A stretch of 64,000 nt of DNA from an uncultured Bacillaceae bacterium (GCA_937951955.1 CALGAD010000107.1:1-64000), one strand, 5' to 3'. Shown: positions 51,488 through 61,094, numbered from the stretch's first letter. Program-made: numbers and translations. The notes: a model not told the origin generated them from the sequence alone.

Positions 51488-52114
51488 ATGGAATTTTTCT
51501 CTGAATGGATTACAAATATCATCCTGTTTGTCCTTCTGGCGGTAATCGTCGAATTGTTATTGCCACAAAGTGCCATGCAAAAATACGTAAAGATGGTGCT
51601 CGGTTTATTATTAATTTTGATCATTTTAAGTCCGATTATGAAACTACTCTCAACGGATGTGGATGAGTGGCTCCATCTATTTGATAAAACGAGCGCCCGG
51701 GGGGAAGTCTTGCTGGAAAAGGAGATCGAAAATCAGAAATTAGAAATACAAGCCCAGCAACATGCATATATTTTAAAAGAAATGTCTGACAAGCTGAAAG
51801 AATTAGTAGAAAAGGAGTTGATGGAACAGTACGGGTTAGCATTCAAAGAAATCTCTTTTGAACTGAAAAATGATGAGCTGCAAACTTATTCAAATATGGA
51901 TGAGTTTTTGGAAAACTTGCAAGCGATTCATGTCGTTTTCACACCGGAAGAAAAAAGCACGATTGAACCGGTGGAAGCGGTCACCATTGAGATTGGTCGT
52001 GAGCGAGATGAAAAGGATCAAGACCAGCAAGATGCGGTCCGTTATTTCCTGGCAAAACAATGGGGGGTAGAGGAAGAATTGATTGAAATATTCGTTGACG
52101 GGGGGGATGCATGA
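51488..52114 (+). CDS. spoIIIAF: Stage III sporulation protein SpoIIIAF
   Basis: This 208-residue protein has two N-terminal membrane helices (about 8-25 and 36-53) and a soluble ring-building-motif-like domain. ATG 51488 follows AGGTGGTGAT; the GTG at 51476 overlaps that site. Confidence 0.92.
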   Translation: MEFFSEWITNIILFVLLAVIVELLLPQSAMQKYVKMVLGLLLILIILSPIMKLLSTDVDEWLHLFDKTSARGEVLLEKEIENQKLEIQAQQHAYILKEMSDKLKELVEKELMEQYGLAFKEISFELKNDELQTYSNMDEFLENLQAIHVVFTPEEKSTIEPVEAVTIEIGRERDEKDQDQQDAVRYFLAKQWGVEEELIEIFVDGGDA

Positions 52115-52117
52115 ACA

Positions 52118-52759
52118 ATGGGTGAAAACAGTCGGAACGATAAATTCTCCAAATGGTTTGAAAAACTCAAAAATAGCGGTAATGAAAAACTGAATAAATC
52201 CCATTACTTAATCATTTTACTCGTCGTCGGGATCGCTTTTATGTTATTCGGAAATTTTTTGACACAGGGGAGAAACGAATCACAAGAACCGGTTCCAGTT
52301 GCGGTCGAAGGAGAAGATTTAGAAACGTCGGGAAAAGCATCATCAGGTGGGCCCTCCACAATGCAAGAATATGAGCGATATTATGAAAATCAATTAAAAG
52401 AAGTGCTGGAGACGATCGTCGGTGTGGAAGATGTATCGATTATTGTCAATGTGGAATCGACCGAGAAGGTGATTTATGAAAAAAATGTCGTCAACCGCAG
52501 GCAAATAACGAATGAAACGGACACAAATGGCGGAAAGCGGACCGTAGAAGATATCGCGGTGGATGAACAAATGGTTTTTACACGGGACGGTGATAAAGAC
52601 GTTCCGATTATATATACAACAGAAAAGCCAGATATCAAAGGAGTGTTAGTTGTCGCCAAAGGAGCGGACAATATTCACGTCAAGAAAAATATCGTTGAAG
52701 CAGTCATGCGGACATTGGATGTGCCGAGTCACCGGGTTTCGGTACAGGCAAAAAAATAA
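52118..52759 (+). CDS. spoIIIAG: Stage III sporulation protein SpoIIIAG
   Basis: This 213-residue ring-forming channel protein has one membrane helix (about 27-47) and an extracytoplasmic ring domain. Conserved features include LKEVLETIVGVEDVSIIVNVEST and KPDIKGVLVVAKGADN. It begins three bases after the spoIIIAF stop. Confidence 0.94.
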   Translation: MGENSRNDKFSKWFEKLKNSGNEKLNKSHYLIILLVVGIAFMLFGNFLTQGRNESQEPVPVAVEGEDLETSGKASSGGPSTMQEYERYYENQLKEVLETIVGVEDVSIIVNVESTEKVIYEKNVVNRRQITNETDTNGGKRTVEDIAVDEQMVFTRDGDKDVPIIYTTEKPDIKGVLVVAKGADNIHVKKNIVEAVMRTLDVPSHRVSVQAKK

Positions 52760-52780
52760 AGGTAAGGGGGATTTTCAGTG

Positions 52781-53338
52781 ATGTTGAAAAAGCAAACCGT
52801 ATGGTTATTGACAATGTTGAGCCTCGTAATTGTTTTAACCATCTACTATCTCAATTCCGAACCGATTAATCAGATGGCGCTCGACAATCAAAATCAGGAG
52901 ACCGAAAAAGCGACTGAAGGTGAAGAGGAAACGAATCTGGATGGCGATGTGGAAACGGAAACTACGGAAATGGCAAGAGATGATGTGTTTGAAGCGATCC
53001 GCCTGCAAATGATGGAAGAGCGTTCCCGCAAAAAAGAAGAGCTGGAAACCCTGGCCGGTTCACCTGAGTTATCGGCAGAAGAAATAAGTGCCGCCATTGA
53101 CGAAATGGAAAAAATCAATGAACTGGCAGAAAAGGAACGGATGCTGGAAATGCTCATTATCTCTTCTTTAGGATATGAGGATGCTTTAGTAAGGGCCGAT
53201 GATAACGAAGTGCGCATCACTGTAAAAGGGCAGGAGCCATCCAGAGCCAATGCCAATGAGATCATTCGCATGGTGCAGGAAGAGTTGAACACAACAAATG
53301 TAACGGTTGCCTTTCAAACAGAAGATGATGGCAAATGA
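52781..53338 (+). CDS. spoIIIAH: Stage III sporulation protein SpoIIIAH
   Basis: This 185-residue protein has an N-terminal membrane helix (about 6-24), an acidic linker and an EscJ/YscJ-like ring domain. SpoIIIAH pairs with forespore SpoIIQ to join the two membranes. ATG 52781 is set by AAGGGGGAT; GTG 52778 is adjacent. Last gene of the operon, with a terminator after it. Confidence 0.94.
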   Translation: MLKKQTVWLLTMLSLVIVLTIYYLNSEPINQMALDNQNQETEKATEGEEETNLDGDVETETTEMARDDVFEAIRLQMMEERSRKKEELETLAGSPELSAEEISAAIDEMEKINELAEKERMLEMLIISSLGYEDALVRADDNEVRITVKGQEPSRANANEIIRMVQEELNTTNVTVAFQTEDDGK

Positions 53339-53351
53339 GATGTCGATGTAC

Positions 53352-53378
53352 GTGTCCTACTGAATAGGACACTTTTTT
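53352..53378 (+). terminator. Terminator of the spoIIIA operon
   Basis: GTGTCCTA (53352-53359) pairs with TAGGACAC (53365-53372) and is followed by TTTTTT. Confidence 0.9.
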
Positions 53379-53493
53379 ATGTGCCGAATAAGCGATTTAA
53401 GAAATAAAGCGTATAATAATTAGAAATTCCAGCTTTTTGTATTAAAACCCGAATCGGATGAAAACGAATGGCTGAGGAAAATCGATGTAGCCA

Positions 53494-53523
53494 TTGATTT
53501 TATTTTTTATATTATAGTATAGT
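53494..53523 (+). promoter_or_regulatory. Probable SigA promoter of accB-accC
   Basis: TTGATT (53494-53499), an 18-bp spacer and TATAGT (53518-53523) lie in a very AT-rich tract 33 bp before accB. Other -10 registers in the tract are possible. Confidence 0.5.
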
Positions 53524-53555
53524 ATTAGTATCTAGTCATAATAAGGGGTGTTCAT

Positions 53556-54041
53556 ATGTTCAGTATAAAAGATATTACTGAATTAATTAAGCAAGTGGAT
53601 CAGTCGAGCCTTTCCGAATTTACTTATGAAGCCGACGGATTTAAAATAGTTTTGAAAAAAAATGGAGCAGTGAATCATATAACGACACAACCGCAGGTCA
53701 ATGAGGAAAGTACCGTTGTTCAAGTAAAGGAAAAAACGGAAGAGATAAAAGAAGTGCCTGAAAAAGTAGAAGCTCCTGCGGCTGCGAAAGATGATGCACA
53801 TTACCATGAAATCACGGCTCCCATGGTAGGAACTTTCTACGCGGCACCTGCGCCTGATGCCGAACCATATGTCAAGGTTGGCTCGAAGGTGAAAAAGGAT
53901 ACGGTCGTCTGCATTGTAGAAGCGATGAAACTGTTTAATGAAATTGAGGCGGAAGTCGAAGGCGAGATCGTGGAAATTCTTGTAGAAAACGGCCAGCTCG
54001 TCGAATATGGCCAACCGCTTTTCTTAGTGAAACTAGATTAA
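53556..54041 (+). CDS. accB: Biotin carboxyl carrier protein of acetyl-CoA carboxylase
   Basis: AccB carries biotin for malonyl-CoA formation, the first step of fatty-acid synthesis. It has 161 residues: an N-terminal helical region, a Pro/Ala/Glu linker (about 45-80) and the biotinyl domain with Lys125 in EAMK. ATG follows AAGGGGTGTTCAT. accC follows after 13 bp. Confidence 0.96.
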   Translation: MFSIKDITELIKQVDQSSLSEFTYEADGFKIVLKKNGAVNHITTQPQVNEESTVVQVKEKTEEIKEVPEKVEAPAAAKDDAHYHEITAPMVGTFYAAPAPDAEPYVKVGSKVKKDTVVCIVEAMKLFNEIEAEVEGEIVEILVENGQLVEYGQPLFLVKLD

Positions 54042-54054
54042 GAGGTGGCTATTT

Positions 54055-55440
54055 GTGATAAAAAAAGTTTTGATTGCTAATCGTGGTGAAATTGCTGTCC
54101 GGATTATCCGGGCCTGTAAAGAATTAGGAATCAGTACGGTTGCTGTTTATTCAGAAGCCGATAGCGAAGCTCTCCATGTCCAGATGGCGGATGAAGCGTA
54201 TTGTATCGGTCCGAAACAATCCCAGGACAGCTATTTAAATATACCGAATATTTTGAGTGTAGCCAAGTTAACTGGCTGTGATGCCATCCATCCCGGCTAT
54301 GGATTTTTAGCAGAAAATGAAAACTTTGCCGCTTTAGCAGCTGAATGTCAGCTCACATTCATCGGACCATCGCCTCAGGCGATTGCGGCCATGGGGGAAA
54401 AAGCGACCGCCCGGGAAACGATGCGCAAAGCCGGTGTTCCCGTCGTACCCGGATCCAATGGTATTGTCGAAACGAAAGAGGATGCTCTGATCATTGCCAG
54501 GGATATCGGTTACCCGGTCATCATTAAAGCCACTGCAGGCGGCGGCGGTCGGGGGATTCGGGTTGCCCGGAACGATGAAGAATTGATTAAAGGATTTGAA
54601 ATTACGAGCCGGGAAGCAGAGAGTTCTTTCGGTAATCCCGGACTGTATATCGAAAAATATATCGAAGATTTTCGCCACGTGGAAATTCAAATACTGGCCG
54701 ATCAGTACGGAAATGTTGTTCATTTAGGTGAAAGGGATTGTACGATTCAAAGAAGACTGCAAAAATTAGTGGAAGAAGCCCCCTCCCCGGCGATTAATGA
54801 AACAATACGTGAAGAAATGGGAAAAGCTGCTGTAAAAGCTGCAAAAGCAGTTGATTATTCAGGGGCAGGTACGGTAGAATTTATATATGATTACCGGAAC
54901 AAAAAGTTCTATTTTATGGAAATGAACACCCGGATACAGGTCGAGCATCCGGTGACCGAATTAGTTACCGGCGTAGACTTGATCAGGGAACAAATTCTCA
55001 TTGCTAGCGGGAAGAAGTTGTCCATTGCTCAGGAGGATATTTCCTTAAACGGTTGGGCGATTGAATGTCGGATTAATGCAGAAGATCCGCAGAAAAACTT
55101 TTTACCATCTCCTGGAAAAGTGAATATGTATTTACCGCCGGGAGGGTTTGGCGTTCGGGTGGATTCCGCCGTTTATCCCGGTTATAACATTCCGCCGTAT
55201 TATGATTCGATGGTAGCGAAGTTGATCGTTCACGCCCCGACCCGAGAGGAAGCCATCCAGAAAATGAAACGTGCCCTCGATGAGTTTGTCATTGATGGTG
55301 TGAAAACAACGATTCCCTTTTATCAAAAATTGTTTACCCATCCTGCATTTATTCAAGGGGAGTTTAATACAAAGTTTCTTGAACAGCATGATGTGATGAA
55401 CGAGTTAGAAGAAGGAGGCGTGGCCCATGGCCGAAAATAA
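54055..55440 (+). CDS. accC: Biotin carboxylase of acetyl-CoA carboxylase
   Basis: AccC carboxylates biotin on AccB with ATP and bicarbonate. It has 461 residues, slightly longer than the usual 450 because of a C-terminal tail. ATP-grasp features are IIKATAGGGGRGIRV, ERDCTIQRRLQKLVEE, MEMNTRIQVEHPVTE and the active-site Arg in RIQVEH. GTG 54055 has AAGAGGTGG upstream. The tail overlaps the next gene by 14 bp. Confidence 0.97.
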   Translation: MIKKVLIANRGEIAVRIIRACKELGISTVAVYSEADSEALHVQMADEAYCIGPKQSQDSYLNIPNILSVAKLTGCDAIHPGYGFLAENENFAALAAECQLTFIGPSPQAIAAMGEKATARETMRKAGVPVVPGSNGIVETKEDALIIARDIGYPVIIKATAGGGGRGIRVARNDEELIKGFEITSREAESSFGNPGLYIEKYIEDFRHVEIQILADQYGNVVHLGERDCTIQRRLQKLVEEAPSPAINETIREEMGKAAVKAAKAVDYSGAGTVEFIYDYRNKKFYFMEMNTRIQVEHPVTELVTGVDLIREQILIASGKKLSIAQEDISLNGWAIECRINAEDPQKNFLPSPGKVNMYLPPGGFGVRVDSAVYPGYNIPPYYDSMVAKLIVHAPTREEAIQKMKRALDEFVIDGVKTTIPFYQKLFTHPAFIQGEFNTKFLEQHDVMNELEEGGVAHGRK

Positions 55441-55822
55441 TGCACTGGAAATGAGTCAAAACGGACTCGGTTCCATCGAAATCGCTCCGGAAGTGATCGA
55501 AGTCATTGCCGGGATTGCTGCATCAGAAATTGATGGCGTTGCTTCAATGCGTGGAAATTTTGCCACCGGTGTCGTTGAGCGATTCGGAAAGAAATCCCAT
55601 GGCAAAGGGGTTAAAGTTGATTTGAGTAATGACCAGGTCATAGTGGATGTTTATTGTGTCTTGAATTTTGGTGTATCGATTCCAAAAGTAGCCAAACAAA
55701 TTCAAGACAATATCCACCAGGCATTATTAAACATGACCGGGTTAGAAACGGATGAAATTAATATTCATGTTGTCAATATTAATTTTGACACCCAACAAGA
55801 GCAACCGACAACGGAAGAATAG
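55427..55822 (+). CDS. yqhY: Asp23/Gls24 family protein YqhY
   Basis: This Asp23-family protein has 131 residues. In B. subtilis YqhY limits acetyl-CoA carboxylase activity and is conserved next to accBC. The core IEIAPEVIEVIAGIAASEIDGVASMRG is typical. ATG lies in the accC tail after AGAAGGAGGCGTGGCCC, so the two are coupled. Confidence 0.93.
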   Translation: MAENNALEMSQNGLGSIEIAPEVIEVIAGIAASEIDGVASMRGNFATGVVERFGKKSHGKGVKVDLSNDQVIVDVYCVLNFGVSIPKVAKQIQDNIHQALLNMTGLETDEINIHVVNINFDTQQEQPTTEE

Positions 55823-55833
55823 CTTTTGAACTG

Positions 55834-55865
55834 GAAGAGCAGGAGCAATCCTGCTTCTTTTTTTG
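55834..55865 (+). terminator. Terminator of accB-accC-yqhY
   Basis: GCAGGA (55839-55844) and TCCTGC (55849-55854), extended by imperfect AAGA/TTCT pairs, are followed by a run of seven T's. Confidence 0.82.
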
Positions 55866-56091
55866 TCACAATCAAGCTTTTAAGAATTTGTTCTGAAGTC
55901 AATCAGGATGATTAGAAAAATGAGAAAACGTTCGATTTGCGCAACACAACACATTTTCTTTTCCGGAAAAATTGTGCTATCATTTGGTTGAGAAATTCCA
56001 GTACAATGGAATAGACTGTACATCAATTTTTCAATTTAATAGCAAAATCATCCAATCATTCGATTTAAAATACGGAAGTTAGGTGTTAATA

Positions 56092-56493
56092 ATGAAACGA
56101 CGGACAGCAAGAGAAACAGCATTACAAATTCTCTTTCAAGTCGATGTTGGAAAAAACGATATCGAAGAAGTGTATCAGCAAACCGTAGAAGAAATGGGAG
56201 AGGACGAATTTTTACAACAATTAGTTTTCGGTACGGTTGACCACCTGGAAGAACTCGATCAACTGATCGAAGACCATTTACAAAACTGGACCCTCCCTCG
56301 CTTGGCGAATGTGGATAAAAATATTTTACGGTTAGCCGTATACGAAATGAAATACATAGATGACATACCGGTACAAGTGACGATCAATGAAGCAATCGAA
56401 ATTGCAAAACGTTTCGGTGATGCCGAATCCGGTCGCTTTGTAAACGGTGTGCTCTCAAAGATACAGGAGTCTTTACCGAAAAAGTCATCGTAA
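56092..56493 (+). CDS. nusB: Transcription antitermination factor NusB
   Basis: NusB binds boxA RNA with S10 to support rRNA transcription. It has 133 residues, all helical, with RRTARETALQILFQ near the start and NEAIEIAKRFGDAESGRFVNGVLSKI near the end. ATG 56092 follows TTAGGTGTTAATA. folD follows after 22 bp. Confidence 0.95.
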   Translation: MKRRTARETALQILFQVDVGKNDIEEVYQQTVEEMGEDEFLQQLVFGTVDHLEELDQLIEDHLQNWTLPRLANVDKNILRLAVYEMKYIDDIPVQVTINEAIEIAKRFGDAESGRFVNGVLSKIQESLPKKSS

Positions 56494-56515
56494 TGAGAAG
56501 GGATGAACAAGGCTG

Positions 56516-57370
56516 TTGGGAAAATTCATCGATGGAAAAGGGCTGGCGCTAAAAATAAGACAGGAATTAAAGAATGAAGTAACCTATTTGCGAAATGAGG
56601 GAATCGTTCCCGGACTTGCCGTCATTTTAGTCGGGGAGGATCCGGCTTCGAATACGTATGTGCGCAATAAAGAAAATGCCTGTCGTGAAGTCGGCATTTA
56701 TTCCAAAGTTTTCCGTTATGCTACCAGTGTAGCGGAAGAAACATTGCTGGAGAAGATTTTCGAACTGAACGATAATCCGCAATTTCATGGCATTTTAGTG
56801 CAGCTTCCGTTACCGGAACATATCGATAAGACGAAAATCATTTATGCGATCAATCCGTTGAAAGATGTCGATGGTTTCCATCCTTATAATATTGGAAATT
56901 TAAGCCTTGGAAAAGAATACCTTGTTCCGTGTACCCCGAAAGGAATTATGGTATTACTAAAAGAAATCAATTATCCGTTGCGAGGCAAACACGCAGTGAT
57001 CATCGGTAGAAGCAATATCGTCGGGAAACCGATGGGTCAGTTATTATTAAATGAGGATGCGACCGTCACCTACTGTCATTCGCGAACGAAAAATTTGCAT
57101 GATTTTACGAGAAATGCCGATGTTTTAATTAGCGCGGTAGGTAAAGCCCATTTTATCGGTGCGGAACACATCAAAAATGGTGCCGTTGTGATTGATTGTG
57201 GGATGAACCGCGATTCGTTCGGGAATTTATGCGGTGATGTGAAAACCGACGAAGTGCTGGAAAAAGTCTCCTATATCACCCCTGTACCGGGAGGGGTCGG
57301 ACCAATGACGGTAACGATGTTACTGGCCAATACGATTTATGCTGCAAAACAATTGCAACAGAAGAGTTGA
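56516..57370 (+). CDS. folD: Bifunctional methylenetetrahydrofolate dehydrogenase/cyclohydrolase FolD
   Basis: FolD interconverts 5,10-methylene-THF and 10-formyl-THF. It has 284 residues. Catalytic motifs are VGEDPASNTYVRNKENAC (Tyr and Lys), VQLPLPEHID, NAD(P)-binding VIIGRSNIVGKPMGQLL and TPVPGGVGPMTVTMLL. The TTG start at 56516 begins MGKFIDGK; AAGGGATGA is rather far (10 bases). Confidence 0.96.
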   Translation: MGKFIDGKGLALKIRQELKNEVTYLRNEGIVPGLAVILVGEDPASNTYVRNKENACREVGIYSKVFRYATSVAEETLLEKIFELNDNPQFHGILVQLPLPEHIDKTKIIYAINPLKDVDGFHPYNIGNLSLGKEYLVPCTPKGIMVLLKEINYPLRGKHAVIIGRSNIVGKPMGQLLLNEDATVTYCHSRTKNLHDFTRNADVLISAVGKAHFIGAEHIKNGAVVIDCGMNRDSFGNLCGDVKTDEVLEKVSYITPVPGGVGPMTVTMLLANTIYAAKQLQQKS

Positions 57371-57390
57371 CCATCATGAAAGTGATTCAA

Positions 57391-57428
57391 TGAGGCAGCA
57401 CCAATCGATGTGGTGACTGTCTCTCTTT
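57391..57428 (+). terminator. Probable terminator of nusB-folD
   Basis: GAGGCAGCACC (57392-57402) pairs imperfectly with GGTGACTGTCTC (57412-57423), with one bulge and one G-U pair, and is followed by TCTTTTTT. Confidence 0.55.
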
Positions 57429-57535
57429 TTTCAAAATGATCTTTGCAAAACAGCCTTCGCTGGCGAAAACAAAAGATGACCTTTTTATAAATCGTTTCAA
57501 AATGGTTTATTTACAGGTCATAGAAGGTGACATAG

Positions 57536-58897
57536 ATGGAAAATATCCAGTATTTAACTGTTACAGCTTTAACAAAATACATAAAAAGAAAATTTGATGT
57601 CGATCCACATTTACGCAATATTTACGTGAAAGGGGAAATTTCAAACTTTAAAAGACATACGAGCGGTATGATGTTTTTTACCGTAAAGGATGAAAACGCC
57701 CGCATTGCTGCGATCATGTTTCAAAACCACGCCCGCACATTAAAATTTAAACCGGAAGATGGAATGCATGTCTTAATACAAGGAGAGGTTTCTGTTTATG
57801 AGGAGTACGGGCAGTATCGCATCTATGTCAAAGACATGCAGCCGGACGGCATCGGTAGTTTGTTTTTAGCGTTCGAACAATTGAAGAAAAAGCTGGCAAT
57901 GAAGGGGATGTTTGACGAAAGATATAAAAAGCCGCTGCCGCCTTATCCTAATACGGTAGGAGTTATCACGTCGCCGACCGGTGCGGCTATACGCGATATC
58001 ATTACGACGATTCGCCGCCGCTACCCGATTGCGAATATCATGATTTATCCTGCACTGGTCCAGGGGGAAAACGCGGCTCCATCGATTGTCAAAGCGATCC
58101 GCCTGGCCAATGAGCGAAAAGAAGCCGATGTACTGATTGTCGGTCGCGGTGGTGGTTCCATCGAAGACTTGTGGCCGTTTAATGAAGAAATCGTTGCCAA
58201 GGCAATTTTTGAATCGAACATTCCGATTATCTCTGCCGTTGGTCACGAAACGGATACGACCATCGCCGATTTAGTGGCTGATTTAAGAGCGCCGACACCG
58301 ACCGGAGCTGCGGAAATGGCCGTTCCTAAAATCGATGAAATACTGGAGCGGATTCTTCACCGGAAAATTCGTCTCATGCAGGCGATTCGTAGAAAAGTGC
58401 AGGCGGAAAGGGAAAAACTTGATGGTTTAGAACGCTCATACGCTTTTCGCTTCCCGCAAAAATTGTACGAGCAAAAGCTGGAGCAACTTGATCGGCTTGT
58501 GGAACGAAAGCACCGGCAAATGAAAACGATCGTGGACCGGAAAACGCAACTGTATCGCATGATGAGGCAAAGGCTTCTTTTAAACCATCCGCAAGGAAAA
58601 CTTCAACAGGCTGAAAAAACATTTACCGAAACGACAAAAAGACTCCAATTTAGCTTCCAAACGATTTTAAAGGATAAGCAAAAGGAATTTACCGGTCTTA
58701 TCGCAACATTAGAGGCACTCAGTCCGTTAAAAGTGATGAACCGGGGGTACAGTATCGTCTATTACGGTGATGAGGAAAAAATCGTTAAATCTGTTCACGA
58801 TGTCAATAAGGGTGATCCGTTAACCGTCCATGTGCAGGACGGAACGATTCATGCGAAGGTTGAGGGAAGAAAGGAGAAGGAAAATGACAAAGAATAA
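57536..58897 (+). CDS. xseA: Exodeoxyribonuclease VII large subunit
   Basis: This is the catalytic subunit of exonuclease VII, which trims single-stranded DNA from both ends. It has 453 residues. An OB-fold (about 5-100) is followed by the catalytic core with GVITSPTGAAIRDI, VLIVGRGGGSIEDLW and SAVGHETDTTIADLVADLRAPTP. A coiled coil (about 280-390) binds the small subunits. ATG follows AGAAGGTGACATAG. Confidence 0.96.
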   Translation: MENIQYLTVTALTKYIKRKFDVDPHLRNIYVKGEISNFKRHTSGMMFFTVKDENARIAAIMFQNHARTLKFKPEDGMHVLIQGEVSVYEEYGQYRIYVKDMQPDGIGSLFLAFEQLKKKLAMKGMFDERYKKPLPPYPNTVGVITSPTGAAIRDIITTIRRRYPIANIMIYPALVQGENAAPSIVKAIRLANERKEADVLIVGRGGGSIEDLWPFNEEIVAKAIFESNIPIISAVGHETDTTIADLVADLRAPTPTGAAEMAVPKIDEILERILHRKIRLMQAIRRKVQAEREKLDGLERSYAFRFPQKLYEQKLEQLDRLVERKHRQMKTIVDRKTQLYRMMRQRLLLNHPQGKLQQAEKTFTETTKRLQFSFQTILKDKQKEFTGLIATLEALSPLKVMNRGYSIVYYGDEEKIVKSVHDVNKGDPLTVHVQDGTIHAKVEGRKEKENDKE

Positions 58898-59120
58898 AGA
58901 CGAATTAACATTTGAAGAGGCGATGAAAAAGCTGGAGGAAATTGTGGAAATATTAGAGGAAGGGGATGTTCCTTTAGAAGAGGCCATTAGCAAATATAAA
59001 GAAGGAATGGACCTGGCACAACTATGTAATGCAAAATTAAAAAATGTAGAAAAACAGTTGACAGCGATACTCAAAGAAACCGGCGAAGTTGAAACTTTCG
59101 AGATCGGCGAGGAGGAATGA
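58884..59120 (+). CDS. xseB: Exodeoxyribonuclease VII small subunit
   Basis: This 78-residue small subunit has the signature TFEEAMKKLEEIVEILEEGDVPLEEAI and an acidic tail. ATG 58884 overlaps the end of xseA by 14 bp, with AAAGGAGAAGGAAA upstream. Confidence 0.94.
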   Translation: MTKNKDELTFEEAMKKLEEIVEILEEGDVPLEEAISKYKEGMDLAQLCNAKLKNVEKQLTAILKETGEVETFEIGEEE

Positions 59121-59123
59121 CTT

Positions 59124-59996
59124 GTGATGAAGGACGTAAAGCAAGTCGTTCAATGGTTAAATGACGAGCTGAGGACATATTTGGAGCGATTACATGCACC
59201 GGAAACATTGAAAGAAGCGATGAAATATTCCCTCCTCGCTGGTGGGAAAAGAATTCGTCCGCTGCTCATCTTCGCCACATTAGAGGCTTTTCAAAAACCA
59301 CCTTCCCTCGGTCTACCTGTTGCATGTGCCGTGGAAATGATTCACACGTATTCCCTTATTCATGATGACCTGCCAGCGATGGATGATGATGATTATCGCC
59401 GGGGGAAATTAACGAATCATAAAGTTTTTGGAGAAGCGACAGCAATTCTCAGTGGCGATGCATTATTGACATACAGCTTTCAAGTGCTGGCAGAAGCGGC
59501 GTCAATTCCGACAGAAAGAAAACTGCAATTAATTGCCGAGCTTGCTCGTGCCGCCGGACCGGAAGGAATGGTAGCCGGTCAGATTGCCGATCTTGCCGCA
59601 GAAAACAAGCAAGTGGATTTAGAACAACTCGAATATATTCACCTGCATAAAACCGGAAAGCTGCTCGCTTTTTGTATCAAAGCCGGAGCAATTTTAGCCG
59701 GTGCGGATGAACTTACCATTAAAAAAATGGATGAGTTCGCTCACCACATCGGTCTTGCCTTTCAAATCCGGGATGATGTGCTTGATATAATCGGTTCAAC
59801 AGAACAAATGGGTAAAAGGGCGGGCAGTGATGTGTCGAAAAATAAAAGCACGTACCCCAAATTGTTAACGCTAGAGGGGGCTAAGGAAAAATTGAATGAC
59901 CATCTCGACCTTGCTTTAGAAATATTAAATCAACTACCGCTCGATACCCGGCGCCTAAAAGAGCTAACCGAACTCATTGTCCATCGTGCGAATTAA
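59124..59996 (+). CDS. ispA: Farnesyl diphosphate synthase
   Basis: This enzyme condenses isopentenyl diphosphate with allylic diphosphates to make farnesyl diphosphate. It has 290 residues. The first Asp-rich motif is DDLPAMDDDD (81-90) and the second is DDVLDIIG. GGKRIRP and HHIGLAFQIRDD are family signatures. GTG 59124 fits GGAGG; ATG 59127 is possible. dxs, which follows ispA in B. subtilis, is absent here. Confidence 0.95.
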   Translation: MMKDVKQVVQWLNDELRTYLERLHAPETLKEAMKYSLLAGGKRIRPLLIFATLEAFQKPPSLGLPVACAVEMIHTYSLIHDDLPAMDDDDYRRGKLTNHKVFGEATAILSGDALLTYSFQVLAEAASIPTERKLQLIAELARAAGPEGMVAGQIADLAAENKQVDLEQLEYIHLHKTGKLLAFCIKAGAILAGADELTIKKMDEFAHHIGLAFQIRDDVLDIIGSTEQMGKRAGSDVSKNKSTYPKLLTLEGAKEKLNDHLDLALEILNQLPLDTRRLKELTELIVHRAN

Positions 59997-60084
59997 TATA
60001 GCTTTTTCACTTTGAAGAGCAGTTTTCAGCTATAATCTTGAAAAAATTTTCAACTGCAGAATGAAACAAAAAGGACGGTAAGTA

Positions 60085-60915
60085 ATGAAAGGAGAAAAAT
60101 TACGGCTCGATGTACTTCTTGTAGAAAGAGGTCTTGTAGAAACACGCGAGAAAGCGAAACGCTTGATCATGGAAGGGATTGTTTTTTCCAATGATGAGCG
60201 ACTCGATAAACCGGGCATGAAAGTTCCTGCTTCGATTCCCATTACGATTAAAGGCAATAAAATGCCTTACGTCTCGCGAGGTGGCTACAAGTTAGAAAAA
60301 GCCTTGCGGGAATTTCCCGTGACGGTAAAAAACAAGGTGATGATTGATATCGGTGCTTCAACCGGTGGATTTACCGACTGCGCGCTGCAAAACGGCGCAA
60401 AATACGTTTACGCTGTTGACGTTGGCTATAATCAGTTAGCCTGGAAATTGCGTAAAGATGAACGGGTTATCGTCATGGAACGAACGAATTTCCGCTATTT
60501 AAAACCAGAAGATTTAGAAAAAGAGTTGCCGGAATTTGCAACGATCGATGTATCTTTTATTTCATTAAAAATCATTTTACCCGTGCTCAAAACGATGCTT
60601 GTTCCGGGCGGAGATTGTATCGCGCTCATAAAGCCCCAATTTGAAGCGGGGCGAGAAAAAGTCGGCAAAAAAGGAATTGTACGCGACCCCAAAGTGCACA
60701 TGGAGGTCATCAACGAGATGATTGCATTCGCGTTACAGGAAGGTTATGACGTGAATCATTTAACATATTCTCCGATAACCGGGGGCGATGGCAATATCGA
60801 ATTTTTAATTCATTTGACATGGCATGGCGAAAGGGAATATGGTACAAATGCTTTAACAGTTTCGGTCGAGGATGTTGTTCAAGAAGCGCACTCCCAATTG
60901 AAAAAAGAGAAATAA
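60085..60915 (+). CDS. yqxC: TlyA-like rRNA methyltransferase/hemolysin family YqxC
   Basis: This is a TlyA-family protein of 276 residues, a probable 2'-O-ribose rRNA methyltransferase. An N-terminal S4 RNA-binding domain (RLDVLLVERGLVETREKAKRLIMEG, about 6-66) precedes a FtsJ-like Rossmann domain with DIGASTGGFTDCAL and VDVGYNQLAW. The KDKE-type residues seem present (Lys62 region, Asp, Lys in IKPQFE). ATG follows GGACGGTAAGTA. Confidence 0.92.
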   Translation: MKGEKLRLDVLLVERGLVETREKAKRLIMEGIVFSNDERLDKPGMKVPASIPITIKGNKMPYVSRGGYKLEKALREFPVTVKNKVMIDIGASTGGFTDCALQNGAKYVYAVDVGYNQLAWKLRKDERVIVMERTNFRYLKPEDLEKELPEFATIDVSFISLKIILPVLKTMLVPGGDCIALIKPQFEAGREKVGKKGIVRDPKVHMEVINEMIAFALQEGYDVNHLTYSPITGGDGNIEFLIHLTWHGEREYGTNALTVSVEDVVQEAHSQLKKEK

Positions 60916-60935
60916 GTTTTTTATCACCATGTATT

Positions 60936-60965
60936 TCCCGACTTTCGCTAGTCGGGATATTTATA
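60936..60965 (+). terminator. Possible terminator after yqxC
   Basis: TCCCGACT (60936-60943), loop TTCGCT, and AGTCGGGA (60950-60957) form an 8-bp stem. The T tract is poor (TATTTATAT), so termination may be partial. Confidence 0.5.
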
Positions 60966-61094
60966 TGGTAAACCATAGGCAATGTGCCATCTTGCTAGCA
61001 GCACTTTTCATTTACTTCCATGTTCTAGTAAAATAAAAGAAATAGGAAGCGGCGCTTCATTGATAGACTTGATTGAATCGGAAGGAGTGGCTAG

